From the NCBI GenBank assembly GCA_964007475.1, contig OZ023274.1:102657372-102721371 (forward strand): a stretch of 64,000 nt of DNA, read 5' to 3'. The DNA is from Hybos culiciformis (Eukaryota > Arthropoda > Insecta > Diptera > Hybotidae). Under the pieces are notes generated by a model. That model was not told the DNA's origin, did no database searches, and worked only from the letters and a program-made list of their open reading frames with translations. Shown piece by piece: positions 16,901 through 26,932 of the stretch. Positions within the stretch are counted from its first letter, which is position 1, and each line of letters starts with the position of its first letter. The position numbers and the translations under genes are program-made.

Positions 16901-19900
16901 CCGATTTATTTTCGTCATTTTGACTTTCAAAAGTTTCTTCTTTTGGTTGATTTCTGGCAATTTTAATTTTAAGTAATCGTTCTGCTAATATTTTATTTGC
17001 AATTGTCTTAGATGTCTCACTTATGTCCGATCTACTTCCATCAAAATTAGTTTCTTCTAAATTATTTTTTTTGTTTGCTGGTTCGTTTATTTGAACTGTG
17101 ATATCAGAAGTTTCCTTTTGTGATACATTTATTTCATGAGACTTGTTCTTAGAAAATGGTTCTGCCAATACTTCGTCTACTGATTTTGTAGAAATCTTAC
17201 TAACTTCTGAAGTTCCATCCAATAGATTTTTATGTAGTTGGTTAATTCTGCTCAAGCGTTCGGCTAATATCTTTTTTTTCAATGAAGCTGATGTATCACT
17301 TATTTGTGATTCTTCTTCATCATTTCTGGCAACTTTTTTTTCTGACTGAATAGAGCTGTTATTAATTCTGCTCAAGCGTTCGGCTAATATCTTTTTTTTC
17401 AATGAAGCTGATGTATTACTTATTTGTGATTCTTCTTCATCATTTCTGGCAACTTTTTTTTCTGACTGAATAGAGCTGTTATTAATTCTGCTCAAGCGTT
17501 CGGCTAATATCTTTTTTTTCAATGAAGCTGATGTATCACTTATTTGTGATTCTTCTTCATCATTTCTGGCAACTTTTTTTTCTGACTGAATAGAGCTGTT
17601 ATTAATTCTGCTCAAGCGTTCGGCTAATATCTTTTTTTTCAATGAAGCTGATGTATCACTTATTTGTGATTCTTCTTCATCATTTCTGGCAACTTTTTTT
17701 TCTGACTGAACAGAGCTGTTTTTAATTCTGCTCAAGCGTTCGGCTAATATCTTTTTTTTCAATGAAGCTGATGTATCACTTATTTGTGATTCTTCTTCAT
17801 CATTTCTGGCAACTTTTTTTTCTGACTGAACAGAGCTATTTCTAATTCTGCTCAAGCGTTCGGCTAATATCCTTTCTTTCAATGAAGCTGATGTATCACT
17901 TATTTGTGATTTTTCTTCATCTTTTCTGGAAACTTGAAACTTCTCTGCACCAGATTTCAATAAAGCCTTTCGTTCATTCAGTAACCTATTTTTAGACGAA
18001 GTGTTAATTTTGTTCATGTCATAATTTTCTTCATTTGTGGTATTTAATCCTGCAATTCCTAAAAAGTAAAAAACAATTAATATATTTACGTTGCGACATC
18101 AAGCGGTTCTTAAATTTAAGAAAACCTGCATTCGATGATCTGGTATAATTATTCAGCCTAATAGATGTCCGCTCAAATCTACAACTTCGGCATCGTAGTA
18201 TTAAAAAAGGACTTAAATTCTGGGTATAAAACACGAATTTAGCCCGCGAAGTAAGATTCATAGTCCAAATTGTAAAACTTTTATTTGAATGTGAAACCGT
18301 TGGTCTCTATAACTGATCCCAATCCTTACTCGTTGACGACCCCCCTAATTTCTCACGAACAAGTGTCACTGTTTCGATTATAAACATTTACATTACATAT
18401 TATTACAAATTTTATTTTTTTTTATACATGACTCAAAACCTATTTTTTTTTTACTATTTTAAACATTTTTCGAATATTGTAATCAAAAAAATATCTAAAC
18501 GAGTTTATTTTATTAACATCTAAAGGCAGTATGTATTAACAAAAATACAAAATTTTTTACACGAACCACATGTATTATTTAATTCTCTAGGAACTAATTG
18601 AAACATATTTTCATCAGGAATCCCATGTGCATCAATACCACGCCCATTATTTTCAAATTTTTCTTCCAAATTTTTATCTGGCTTCATAATGCGTTCAAAC
18701 ATTTTTTTTTCATTAACAACACTAACTGAATCAAAATTACTCATAAGATCATCCTCTTCATCTAATGTTGAATTTGGTACATCAGACGACTGTTCTTTAA
18801 TTGATTTTTCATTACGTTGTTGCCAAATCTGAATTTTTTCATGTATTTCCGAATTGCTAAGAATGTTAATTTAAAAAATTTTTTAAATTAATTGTTATTA
18901 CTAACAAAATTTTTATTATCTTTTTGCTAACAATGACCCAGGTTCAGACCGAACTTATGCTGTAAATCGTAGCTCGATAGCTCTTACGGTTCCGGATGTC
19001 ATTCTTTACAAAACACATGCACCACAAATGAGTTTGTATACAAAAGACTAAAATGTGGAATTCTTTCTACGTAATCTCTACAACGAATTTTAATATTCAT
19101 TACCTTTTTTCAAATTCTACTTCTCCTTCGAAGTCTCTTACAGATTGAGGTGACTGAACGATTGGTACGTCTTCGATGTGAGGTAAATTATTTGCAATGT
19201 TAGACGACATATTATTTTGATGATTAAGCAATTTACATTCGCCATTAGCTGATAGCCACCGCTTTTGTTTATTTAATTGAAAATTGTTGAATTTTGCGTC
19301 AAAACCTTTTTCTATTTCTACAGCTTCAGACGCGTCAATCAATATGTTTGAAATATTTTTTTTTGTATTTAAATTGGTTATGATTTCGATATTTCCAAAA
19401 AATTGATCATCCACACGCTTTATGATTGTAAAATAAATATGTTCAGCTTGTTGAATTAATGTTTCAAAAATTTTAGAAGCTTTCGGAGACCATTTGGTCA
19501 TAATCTCCATTTTTGTTTCAGCGGTGACAAAATCAAATTCCTTAAAAAAAAAAATTAAAAAGAACGTTTAATTATAATAGACAGCTATGTACTAGTATTA
19601 ATCGTAGCGAAATACCGAGGTTGAAGTGAATCTTAGTGATTTACTAGAGTCTAGAATCAGTATATCTTTATAAGAAAAATACTTAAATAAGAATACACTG
19701 TGCTTGTAGACAGCAATTTGAGATTAAAGCCTTCAAATCATAAGAATTGCCTTATTTATCTCCTTACTCTTTTGTTTACCTTTTCAGCAGGGAGTATATT
19801 ATTCAATCCTGCAAAATAAATGTTATGAATTGAAACATTTTTGAATTGATTTGGTAATGATCTTATATTATCTGCCTTTGAGACAATCGATTTTCCTTTA

Positions 19901-20501
19901 TCAATAGTCCATAAAATAAATGATAGTCCATCACGGTTTTTATAAATGTCATCAACTTGTGCACGAAACCATCGTTGTTCAGATATGTGGAAAACAGCAA
20001 CAATCTGAAAAAAAATTGTTTTTGATATTAAACATGATTTCTAAATAAGATTGTGAAGTTATGCTATTTGGATAAAAAAAAAAATGTCAATTATTTATTT
20101 ATTTATTTCTTTTATAATCCATATAACAGATAAGGCGGTTAAAAACTCAAATTAATTGAAATATGAGCGATAAATTTTAAAAATTTCTATCTAAAAATTT
20201 TTCAAATATATAGGGTAGATAAATTGAATTTGATTTATTGAACAATTATTTTCTATTAAGCTAAATTAAGTCGTCGAATAAAAATCAATTGAATATTTAT
20301 GTATATATTATAGATTATATTTACTTCATTTATATTTGGACTATAGGATCTTGTTGCTGATCTATTTTGTTTGAAATACTTTTGTAATTTAAAATCCAAT
20401 TCAAGGAAATCATCACTGCAATCACCATCGTCAATGAAATAAAATTGAGAAGGATTAATAATTTGTGTAATAATAATTTCAATTTTTTTCGATGAAGCCA
20501 T
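7967..20501 (-). CDS. TDRD12: TDRD12/Yb-family Tudor, DEAD-like, CS-domain protein
   Basis: Family role: piRNA biogenesis factors of perinuclear bodies (Drosophila Yb, BoYb and SoYb; TDRD12 in other animals). Exons in coding order: 20325-20501, 19780-20004, 19104-19540, 18567-18856, 16243-18058, 15641-15769, 14714-14873, 14364-14552, 14080-14304, 13324-13633, 11443-13250, 11004-11223, 10585-10790, 10070-10461, 9576-9706, 8441-8557 and 7967-8103. All phases agree; 2322 residues. Domains: Tudor 1 (about 1-134); a low-complexity Ser/Lys/Asn-rich linker with tandem repeats (about 415-653); a DEAD-like helicase (about 985-1385) with SGKT at 1063-1066 but ENYD in place of DEAD at 1187-1190; a degenerate CCCH finger (1447-1467); two more Tudor domains (about 1475-1670 and 1807-1995); and a CS/p23-like domain (about 2165-2265, with WPRLYE). 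It is much longer than the Drosophila relatives, mainly because of the exon 5 linker. Least certain are the exon 4 donor (G/GTTCGT) and the exon 7 acceptor, where a second AG would give 14714-14849. Yb versus BoYb/SoYb orthology is not settled. Confidence 0.88.
9008..9224. mobile_element. 217-bp foldback MITE nested in the element above
   Basis: The ends are long inverted repeats: CATAGATTAAGAATACAG at 9008 and its complement ending at 9224. The arms continue inward for roughly 90 bp (GGAAGCTTCATAC, then GGTATTTTTATGTGAATG). It is flanked by a direct repeat GTAATAC at 9001-9007 and 9225-9231. The paralogous site at 49455-49461 has a single GTAATAC and no insert, so this is a clear insertion. 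The target duplication could be read as 5 bp (TAATA) because the boundary bases are symmetrical. Confidence 0.9.
9387..9491. repeat. About 105-nt near-perfect hairpin within the intronic element
   Basis: Left arm from CTGTATTTACACAAAAATAC and right arm to GTATTTTTGTGTATACAG pair over about 45 bp, including CATTGACAC/GTGTCAATG and TTATATCAC/GTGATATAA. The loop is short, around CGATCTTCGGTCTC. The equivalent hairpin in copy 2 is 49607-49711. It could fold in the pre-mRNA of the host gene. Confidence 0.85.
17230..17945 (-). repeat. 120-bp coding tandem array in TDRD12-like exon 5
   Basis: Six units of 120 bp (40 codons) lie head to tail in frame. CTCAAGCGTT recurs at 17251, 17371, 17491, 17611, 17731 and 17851. 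Each unit encodes a peptide containing SQISDTSASLKKKILAERL followed by SRINNSS and SEKKVARNDEE. The three middle units are almost base-identical, one differing by a D-to-N change. More decayed copies follow in the protein (for example ISETSKTIANKILAERLLKI), so about nine related units exist in all. The sequence is charged and probably helical or disordered. No domain family is recognised. Confidence 0.95.
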
Positions 20502-21417
20502 TTCTCAATGGTAAAATATCTAGAAGAAAAAAAAAAATTAAATGCATTATATTCCGATACAAACTCTTTTTTAATGCCAATGGTAATAATAGCTTCGACA
20601 GACTTAAGGTTACCAACCATAAATTTCATGGTCGCAAAATAGGTTGGCCAATAGGCACTTATAAAAGATGGATTGGTATCAAACACAGAACGCATCCTAA
20701 TTTCTTGCGAAACCATGAAATTCATGGTTGGTAACCTGAACGCCACTACCTCCCCACCAAGTTTCAGCACTTTAGCTAAATTCGAAGCCGACAAATATTT
20801 AAGCAAACAATTTAAGTTTTTATGATATCAACATACACAGGAAACGATAAAACGTGTGAGATATTTTGTGAATAAAAGGAAATTCGACACTGCTTAAGTT
20901 TGGATTTATACTTGATAGAAATTTTTATTCACAAAGAAAAGAAATCTAAAATTTACATGCAAAATTTTTTATGTTGGAAATTTAAAAAATTTTGTTGAAT
21001 TTTAACAATAGTCATGTCGCAATAACTTAAACATAATATTAATTACGAATATGTATATTGTATTTAAAATGAAATGGTGTGATTAAAAGTTCATTTCCCA
21101 CCAATACAATATTTGCGGAAGTACTGCCCCAAAAAAGTGTTAAGATTACGTTAATATTAATATGATGATTTTTTCTAAGTGAATCTCAGAATTTTGCTTG
21201 TAACAAAAAAAAGTTTTTCTTTTTTTGATTGGAGGAATAAGTACATTGAGTTATATATATATATATATATATATGTTGCTTTCCTTTTTACCATTTTAAA
21301 TTTAAACATTATTTTATTTAATACCATAACTAGGTATAACGAATAAGAGCATAACTTTTTTTTTATTTATTTTCCGATGTATTTATTATTAATATTTTAA
21401 AATTTTTTTTTCATTTC
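20502..21417. other. Intergenic region upstream of the TDRD12-like gene
   Basis: This holds the promoter and 5' UTR of the TDRD12-like gene (reverse strand), though no core promoter motif is convincing. It includes the inverted repeat at 20607-20736 and a (TA)n microsatellite at about 21251-21275. No exon is recognised on either strand. Confidence 0.5.
20607..20736. repeat. 130-bp inverted-repeat element upstream of the TDRD12-like start
   Basis: Arms of about 31 bp at 20607-20637 and 20705-20736 are reverse complements with few differences (AGGTTACCAACCAT, ATTTCATGGT, then GCAA). The spacer is about 67 bp. It lies 106-235 bases upstream of the ATG, so it could fall in the 5' UTR or the promoter. 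It is consistent with a small MITE. Confidence 0.8.
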
Positions 21418-21850
21418 ATGCGTCGATTTTGCGGACGATTTCGTGTTTTTGAATCATCATATAATTTCCTTAATGAATATTATTTCTATGATGGAATGTA
21501 TTTGATTGTTATGATGCGACAAAATAAAATAAATAATGCAACAAAATCACTAATGCAGATTAATCTACCACGCGAGACAAAAAACATGTTAGCGATTTCT
21601 TTAAAAGATTCTACTGGAGTTAAGTATGCTGAAGATTATATTAAAATTTCTGTTAAGGATTCAAGTAGCACATTTCCGACAAAGGTTAGTTAAATAATGT
21701 TTGTTGTTGATTTGTGAATGAATAAATTTTTATTCAATTTTTTTCTTTCAGTTAATTTTTTCTGTAGGTGATGTTATTTGTTTTCATTCACCACTAACAT
21801 TGGGTACTTCTAATTGGAGATCTTCTAATGAGCGTTTTAGTTACTATTGA
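21418..21850 (+). CDS. Unrecognised two-exon reading frame, possibly a gene fragment
   Basis: Exon 21418-21684 (89 codons from ATG) has a donor AAG/GTTAGT and joins in phase 0 to 21752-21850 after TTTCTTTCAG, ending at TGA. The product would be 121 residues of mixed composition ([33 protein letters not shown]), unlike the low-complexity frames around it. I do not recognise the family. The GDVICFH segment faintly recalls both 2-oxoglutarate dioxygenases of the PhyH type and telomere-binding OB folds, but neither match is good enough to name it. It may be a decayed gene or part of a larger gene with exons I cannot see. Confidence 0.35.
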
Positions 21851-21966
21851 CAGAAACACTGGTAGGTCGAAAATTTTTTACTTTTAATATTTTTTTAAAA
21901 AATGTACGATAGTTTTGTTTTAAATTTTGAACTGAATAAGATAAAAGAAAAATAAAAGAAACTTAC

Positions 21967-22172
21967 GCAGATAAGACAACTGGTTTGCGTAGTTGTTTTA
22001 ACGCATGATTTCAATATCAACAGTGAACGTTCTCGTTCATTGAGTATTTTAATTTTGTGCGTCATTAGGATAAAATTATAATTATAAAACTTTCGAAAAG
22101 GAACATATCTATTGATATATGATGTTGAAAACATGCGTTACAATAACTACGCAAACCACTTGTCTTAACTGC
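21967..22172. mobile_element. 206-bp MITE-like element with about 41-bp inverted ends
   Basis: The left end 21967-22007 (GCAGATAAGACAACTGGTTT, then GCGTAGTTGTTTTAACGCATG) matches the complement of 22132-22172 with a handful of mismatches. Weaker pairing extends some 15 bp further in. No reading frame spans it. Target duplications are not obvious. It is non-autonomous. Confidence 0.8.
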
Positions 22173-24240
22173 ATAAATTTGACGTTATCAATAAAGCTCT
22201 ATATAAAATGTATCTTCAGATTTTTTTTAGCGTCAGTTGTATTATTCAATTCTTATACAAAATTCTAATTTTCATTTTCACAGGTGATCAATATTTTTTT
22301 AAAGAATAAATTCTTTTCAATGTTTGAATAATTTTTCAATATTTGTGAAAAATTAATCATCATTCCGACCAGATGGTTTTTAGGTTAAAAAAGTAATTTT
22401 TTTTTTTTTAAGAAAAGATAGCATTCATAGATTGACTTGACAATTTTTGACACAAAAAATAAATAAATTAATGTTGAAAAATTAAACATCTCTTCTATTT
22501 TCTCTTTCGAAATGAATATACTTATTTATATATATTGTAGTACAATGGACTGATAAATGAAAAATTACACCCAATTTTCATGTCTCAAAATAAAATCTAT
22601 GATTGTATTACCATGCAGACAAATAAATTTTTATTTTTAAATCACAATAACACTTCTACTGGAAATGATTTTTTCACAAAAAACAAAAAATTTTTTTTTT
22701 CGATTAATATTTACATTTATTCTTGGATTTACATAATATGTATATGTATATTCCTTTATTTACTTGCAAAAAAAAATAAAAACTGATAAAATTGTTAAGT
22801 ATAACGCTTCGTCAAATTTGTCAATTAAAGTGAAACTTTTTAGGTCCCCTAGGCGAGCTTTTTTTTTGTCTTTGAATTTTTGGTATGGAAGACAACAAGA
22901 GATAAAATCACTTGCAGTTCACTAATTTCATTTGAATAGTATATTAATACGTAGAATTCAATTCTAAATTTTTTAGGAAAGTGAAAAGAAAAATAAAATG
23001 TGTCATTATGGACTGAAATTTTGTGTTAACACTATCAAGAAACAATTTCGAAAATAATTTTACTGTCCATACATAAGTAGTCAAGAAGACTGTATATTAG
23101 TGAATTGCAATGAAACAAAAATAATCCTTCTTTTTTGTATTACATTATCTTTATCATCATTTCGGCAATGTATTAATATTCTATTCAGGTTAACAATAAC
23201 TTTAACGCGTATCTTATGGATAGTTAAAAATATATAATTTTACCTGATGATAATAACTTAGGTACTCAAAATAAGATACTTACTTAACGGACAATGAATT
23301 AATTAGAAGATTTTTAATTAATAATAAAATGATAAGAAATTTTATTTATTTTCATCAGAAAAGAACTAAAGCAATAAAAAATTTAGAAATAAAATTATTT
23401 TTTTCCACTATAAATTGTTTTGTGCTTTTGATTATAGTAAGAATAGAAATAATTTTCTAATTTTCATTATTTCAAAAATCAACCAACTGTATTAAAAGAT
23501 TATGTCACTTATTCAGAATTAAAATGTTGTTGGATATATTAACGAAAAAGTATGAAATAGTACAGGTTTTTGTTGTTGTGAGATTGCCTGCAGTATTAAA
23601 ATCAGGTTGATGTATTTTATTTAAACCTAACTTAGTATTTTTTCATTTATTAAGATTAATAAAAACAGAAACAAGTAAATTATGTCTGATATAGAGAGCT
23701 TATAACTTTTTTCCACTTGAATTAACTTAAATAATTAATACGACTGTTAATTTTTGTTAAAAGAACCTTAAAAATTTAATGAACAACATCACAGTGACTA
23801 CAAATAATTTTTAAATTCCAGCTTCAAAAAACACCTCAAATAAGTCACTTCAATAATAAAAATTGTTTTACTCAACTTAAGAGAATTTCAAATGTAAACT
23901 TATTTTTCAAATTTTTATTTGGGCCGTATCCTCCTTTTTCATTAATAAATTTATTTCATAACTTGTTCTTAAAAAATTTAAAATAACAATAATCATGAGG
24001 GACGAATAAAATAAGAAAAAATCTTTTAGGATTATCAGGAAATCCTTATTTTTTAAATGATGAAATATATGTTTAAAAAGGAATGTCAGAAACACCATTT
24101 CAACAATTCTAAAAAAAAAAATGAAAATAAATAAAAATTTCAAATTCAAGTAACTATAAGTTTCAGTCATTCAATGTTGTTAAGGGTTGATCTATTATCT
24201 AATAAAAGTTAAAATTTAAAATTAGTTCTAGTTCAAAGTT
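22173..24240. other. AT-rich intergenic sequence
   Basis: No exon or RNA gene is recognised. A hydrophobic reverse-strand frame at 23907-24170 (87 codons) is Phe/Leu/Ile-rich; it could be an accident of composition or a fragment of a membrane protein, and I do not annotate it as a gene. Confidence 0.5.
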
Positions 24241-24285
24241 ATTGATTTTATCTATGAGCTAAAAATGTGTGTGAACAAATCCCAC

Positions 24286-24600
24286 TGACCAACCACCAGA
24301 CCGCCCGCCCGCCGCCCCCCACCCCCCCTTCTTGTTTTGGGGTACCCCTACACTCTCTACAAAAAAAAATGGGGCAAATCGAGCAAAAAAAAAAAAAATT
24401 GCCCATACAAAATGTATGAAAACTTTGGGGGGCTCTATCTCCGAAACGGGGCCCGAGCCCCAAAAACTGATTTCAGTTTTGGAAGTTTGGGCACCGCCTC
24501 TACCCCCCCTCCAAGTTTCAGGCCATTCTGACAATTTCAAGGAAACGGCACTTTAGCCCGGAAAAGTACCCATTTGCGCCCGGCTAACTGAAAAGTAGGT
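24286..24600. repeat. GC-rich repeat block
   Basis: Base composition changes abruptly here: runs such as CCGCCCGCCCGCCGCCCCCC and CTACCCCCCCTCC sit in DNA that is otherwise about three quarters A/T. Text such as GGGGGGCTCTATCTCCGAAA and GCACTTTAGCCCGGAAAAG looks like a dispersed repeat. Several overlapping frames exist on both strands only because stop codons are rare in GC-rich DNA. The element class is unknown. Confidence 0.6.
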
Positions 24601-25559
24601 ACCCATTTTTTTTGACCAATTTTAGAACAAAGGCTACAAAAATAAGCGGAAAAAAATAAAAAGTAAACCATCATGGCATGGACAACACGTGCTCACCCAT
24701 ATTACACGTAAGAAGTAGGTGCCTAGGTACAGGACAACCCTTATTTGGCTAAAAATCTAAAAAAAATAATTTAAATAAATTTGAAATTATAAGCAGCCTC
24801 ACCTCTATTAATTGAATTCAATTAATTTGAATTGAATAATCAAATTATAAATTTCTTTTTTTTGATCTTTTAAAAAACTTCTGGAATTTCATCAAATTTT
24901 TTTTGTTTTTTGTTTTAAAGAATGCCGATTGCTGATTCGATGCAAATGTGCAAGCTAAGTAGCAAGTAAATCTTACAAGTACCCCTTATCTTATAACAAC
25001 GCAATACTACTGCTATCAAAGCCAGCGACAGAGCGACAGCAGTGATGCCAGGTGAATTCATTGTCTTGTAGATAAAAATAAAAATGGAGTTAGTGTCGAC
25101 GTTTTCATGAAGCGACGTAAAAACGTTTAATTAAGGTATATTATGAAATTATATGAAAACTATTGATATTATTATGATTTTAAGGGCATTGAACAACGTT
25201 TTCAGATTTCATTCATTTTGACATTTATTTTAAGATTTTATGACATTCGTGCGTCATGAGGTGCAAAATACGTTCCACATCTTCCCATTTTTTTTTTGTT
25301 TTTGTTTATTTTTTTCCTGTTTATTTAAGCTTGATTTACACAATGGCTAAAAATGGCAAAAAAAAAAGATCCCAAAACAAAACAGGACAGAAGATACAAA
25401 AACTAATAAGTTAGAGCAGTATGAACAGAGTCATCTTTTTTTTTTTTGGTGTCTTTTTTTGTAATCTTTTTTTATAGCAAAAAAAAAAAAGATGAACTAG
25501 TTCATCTTTTTTTATAGTTTACGTCTTTTTTTTTCTAGGCGCGTAAATAAAATTTATGT

Positions 25560-25967
25560 TATGCCTTGTTCAGACAATGAAATTTTATCATGATAATCTT
25601 ACTTTTTGTGATTATCATTCTTTTTTCCATGATTTGCTCATACAAAAAAAGTGTCATCGGAAATCATGATTATCGAAAATCATGAAAAATTTCAGGGATG
25701 AGTTTATAGTTTTTTACCATCCATGTTACCCATTTCCACTCATTCCTAGTTATTTTTGACTTTTATTTTTGACATATTTTCTTTATTTACAAAACAAAAA
25801 AAAATTTGAGTAGCAAATAATATTTATGTTTTTATTTTGTTTGCTTTCATGTTGTTTACTTTTTTTGTTTTCGTTCATAATCGCGTTCACACACGTTTTC
25901 AAAGTATGATTATCTACGTAAATCATGATTACGAAATCATGATTAAGTCGTTGTCTGAACAAGGCAT
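25560..25967. mobile_element. Inner element A with inverted ends
   Basis: The ends are TGCCTTGTTCAGACAA near 25562 and its exact complement near 25950-25965. The interior repeats the motif ATCATGATT and variants many times, often in inverted orientation. It is non-coding; the host duplication is unclear. Confidence 0.75.
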
Positions 25968-26021
25968 TATAATTTGAATTTTATAGTTTCTGAAAAATTA
26001 TTATTGTATTTCTAACCTGGA

Positions 26022-26561
26022 GGTTACACTTGCTGAAAAAAAAAATCATGATTTTTTTTGAATGTTTGTGCGAAATTTTGTGTGAAAAAAAATCAAGAAA
26101 TAATCATGATGAAAAATCATGCTTAAAAAAGATCAGTGTTGATTTTTTTCTGTCAAAAGGAAAATTTTTGGCTGCCAAAGAAAAAAGTAAACTCTTGAAA
26201 GTGCAAACAACAATAATAAAAGCGGTTTGTTATTACGGGATTTGAATTTGTGTTGAAATTTAAAAAAATTATGTGAATTATTTATTAAATAAATAAAATA
26301 ACTTACTTTAAAAAACAATATATTTTATTGAAAAAGGTGAAGTTTATAAAAACTAAGAACTTGGTAAAAAGAGAGAAAATAGAAAAAACATGTCAAAAAA
26401 ATTTTATAAGGAAGAAATATTAAAATTTATAAATTTATGCAGGGAGCACGAATGCCTCTGGAACATGAAGTCCAAGCCACTATGATTTTTGACTCATAAA
26501 AATGTCACACTATATTAAAAAAAAATCATAATCATGATTTTTTTTTTCAGCAAGTGTAACC
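26022..26561. mobile_element. Inner element B with inverted ends
   Basis: The left end GGTTACACTTGCTGAAA, followed by an A run and ATCATGATTTTTTT, is matched by its complement ending at 26561. The arms are about 37 bp. The interior again contains ATCATGAT-type motifs, like element A, although the outermost end sequences differ. No protein is encoded. Confidence 0.8.
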
Positions 26562-26742
26562 CGCACGTAAATTTGCTATAAAATTTGTTTATGTTTTGTG
26601 CTATAAAAGGAAAAAAATTATTAAATTTCTGTCTACTTCTTTCACATGTTTGTTGTAGTTGTTTATTTATCGCTTTCTCGTTCTAGTTTGACTAGAAAAA
26701 TTTAAAAGATTACAAATTTAGCCATTGTGTAAATCACGCTTT

Positions 26743-26932
26743 ATTTTGTCACCTCGCCGTAATTGTGTTCACCCAGTGATATCACTGTCGTTGAGTCGTC
26801 GTTGTCGCCCCAATTGTGTTTACTCCTTATCTTGCCACAGGCCAATGCACAGACGCCATAAAAAAAGTCAAAAAGTAGTTGACTGACTGCAAGCGGCGAA
26901 CTTGATAGCTGTTGTTCAGTCAAATCGAATTT
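26743..26932 (+). promoter_or_regulatory. Putative U2A' promoter with TCAGT initiator
   Basis: A locally GC-richer stretch holds GGCCAATGC (CCAAT-like, near 26838) and GTTGTTCAGTCAAA. TCAGT is the usual arthropod initiator, which would place the transcription start near A26918. A start here would give a leader of about 15 bases before the ATG at 26933. Inferred from motif and position only. Confidence 0.45.

Larger units (their letters stand above)
25327..26742. mobile_element. 1.4-kb element with inverted ends, containing two further elements
   Basis: The left end 25327-25351 (AAGCTTGATTTACACAATGG, then CTAAA) and the complement of 26718-26742 agree at 24 of 25 positions. Between them lie two other inverted-repeat elements (25560-25967 and 26022-26561) and a perfect GATGAACTAGTTCATC palindrome at 25491-25506. 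No transposase frame is present. The right end sits about 175 bp upstream of the inferred U2A' transcription start. Confidence 0.75.

Noticed and set aside
17143..17349. Plus-strand frame inside the 120-bp array
   Set aside because: It is the antisense shadow of the TDRD12-like exon 5.
18930..19000. GGTTCAGACC-like text suggesting a tRNA B box
   Set aside because: No matching A box, cloverleaf or acceptor stem can be built around it.
21251..21275. (TA)n run as a possible functional signal
   Set aside because: An ordinary dinucleotide microsatellite; common in this composition.
23907..24170. Reverse-strand 87-codon hydrophobic frame resembling part of a chemoreceptor
   Set aside because: Strong Phe/Leu/Ile bias and no neighbouring exons or receptor signature; could be a fragment but cannot be supported.
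24248..24556. Four overlapping frames of 64-93 codons on both strands
   Set aside because: They are open on several frames at once because the block is GC-rich and repeat-like; none has protein-like conservation.
26741..26923. Reverse-strand 60-codon frame beside the U2A' promoter
   Set aside because: It lies in promoter sequence opposite the initiator and has no family or splice support.
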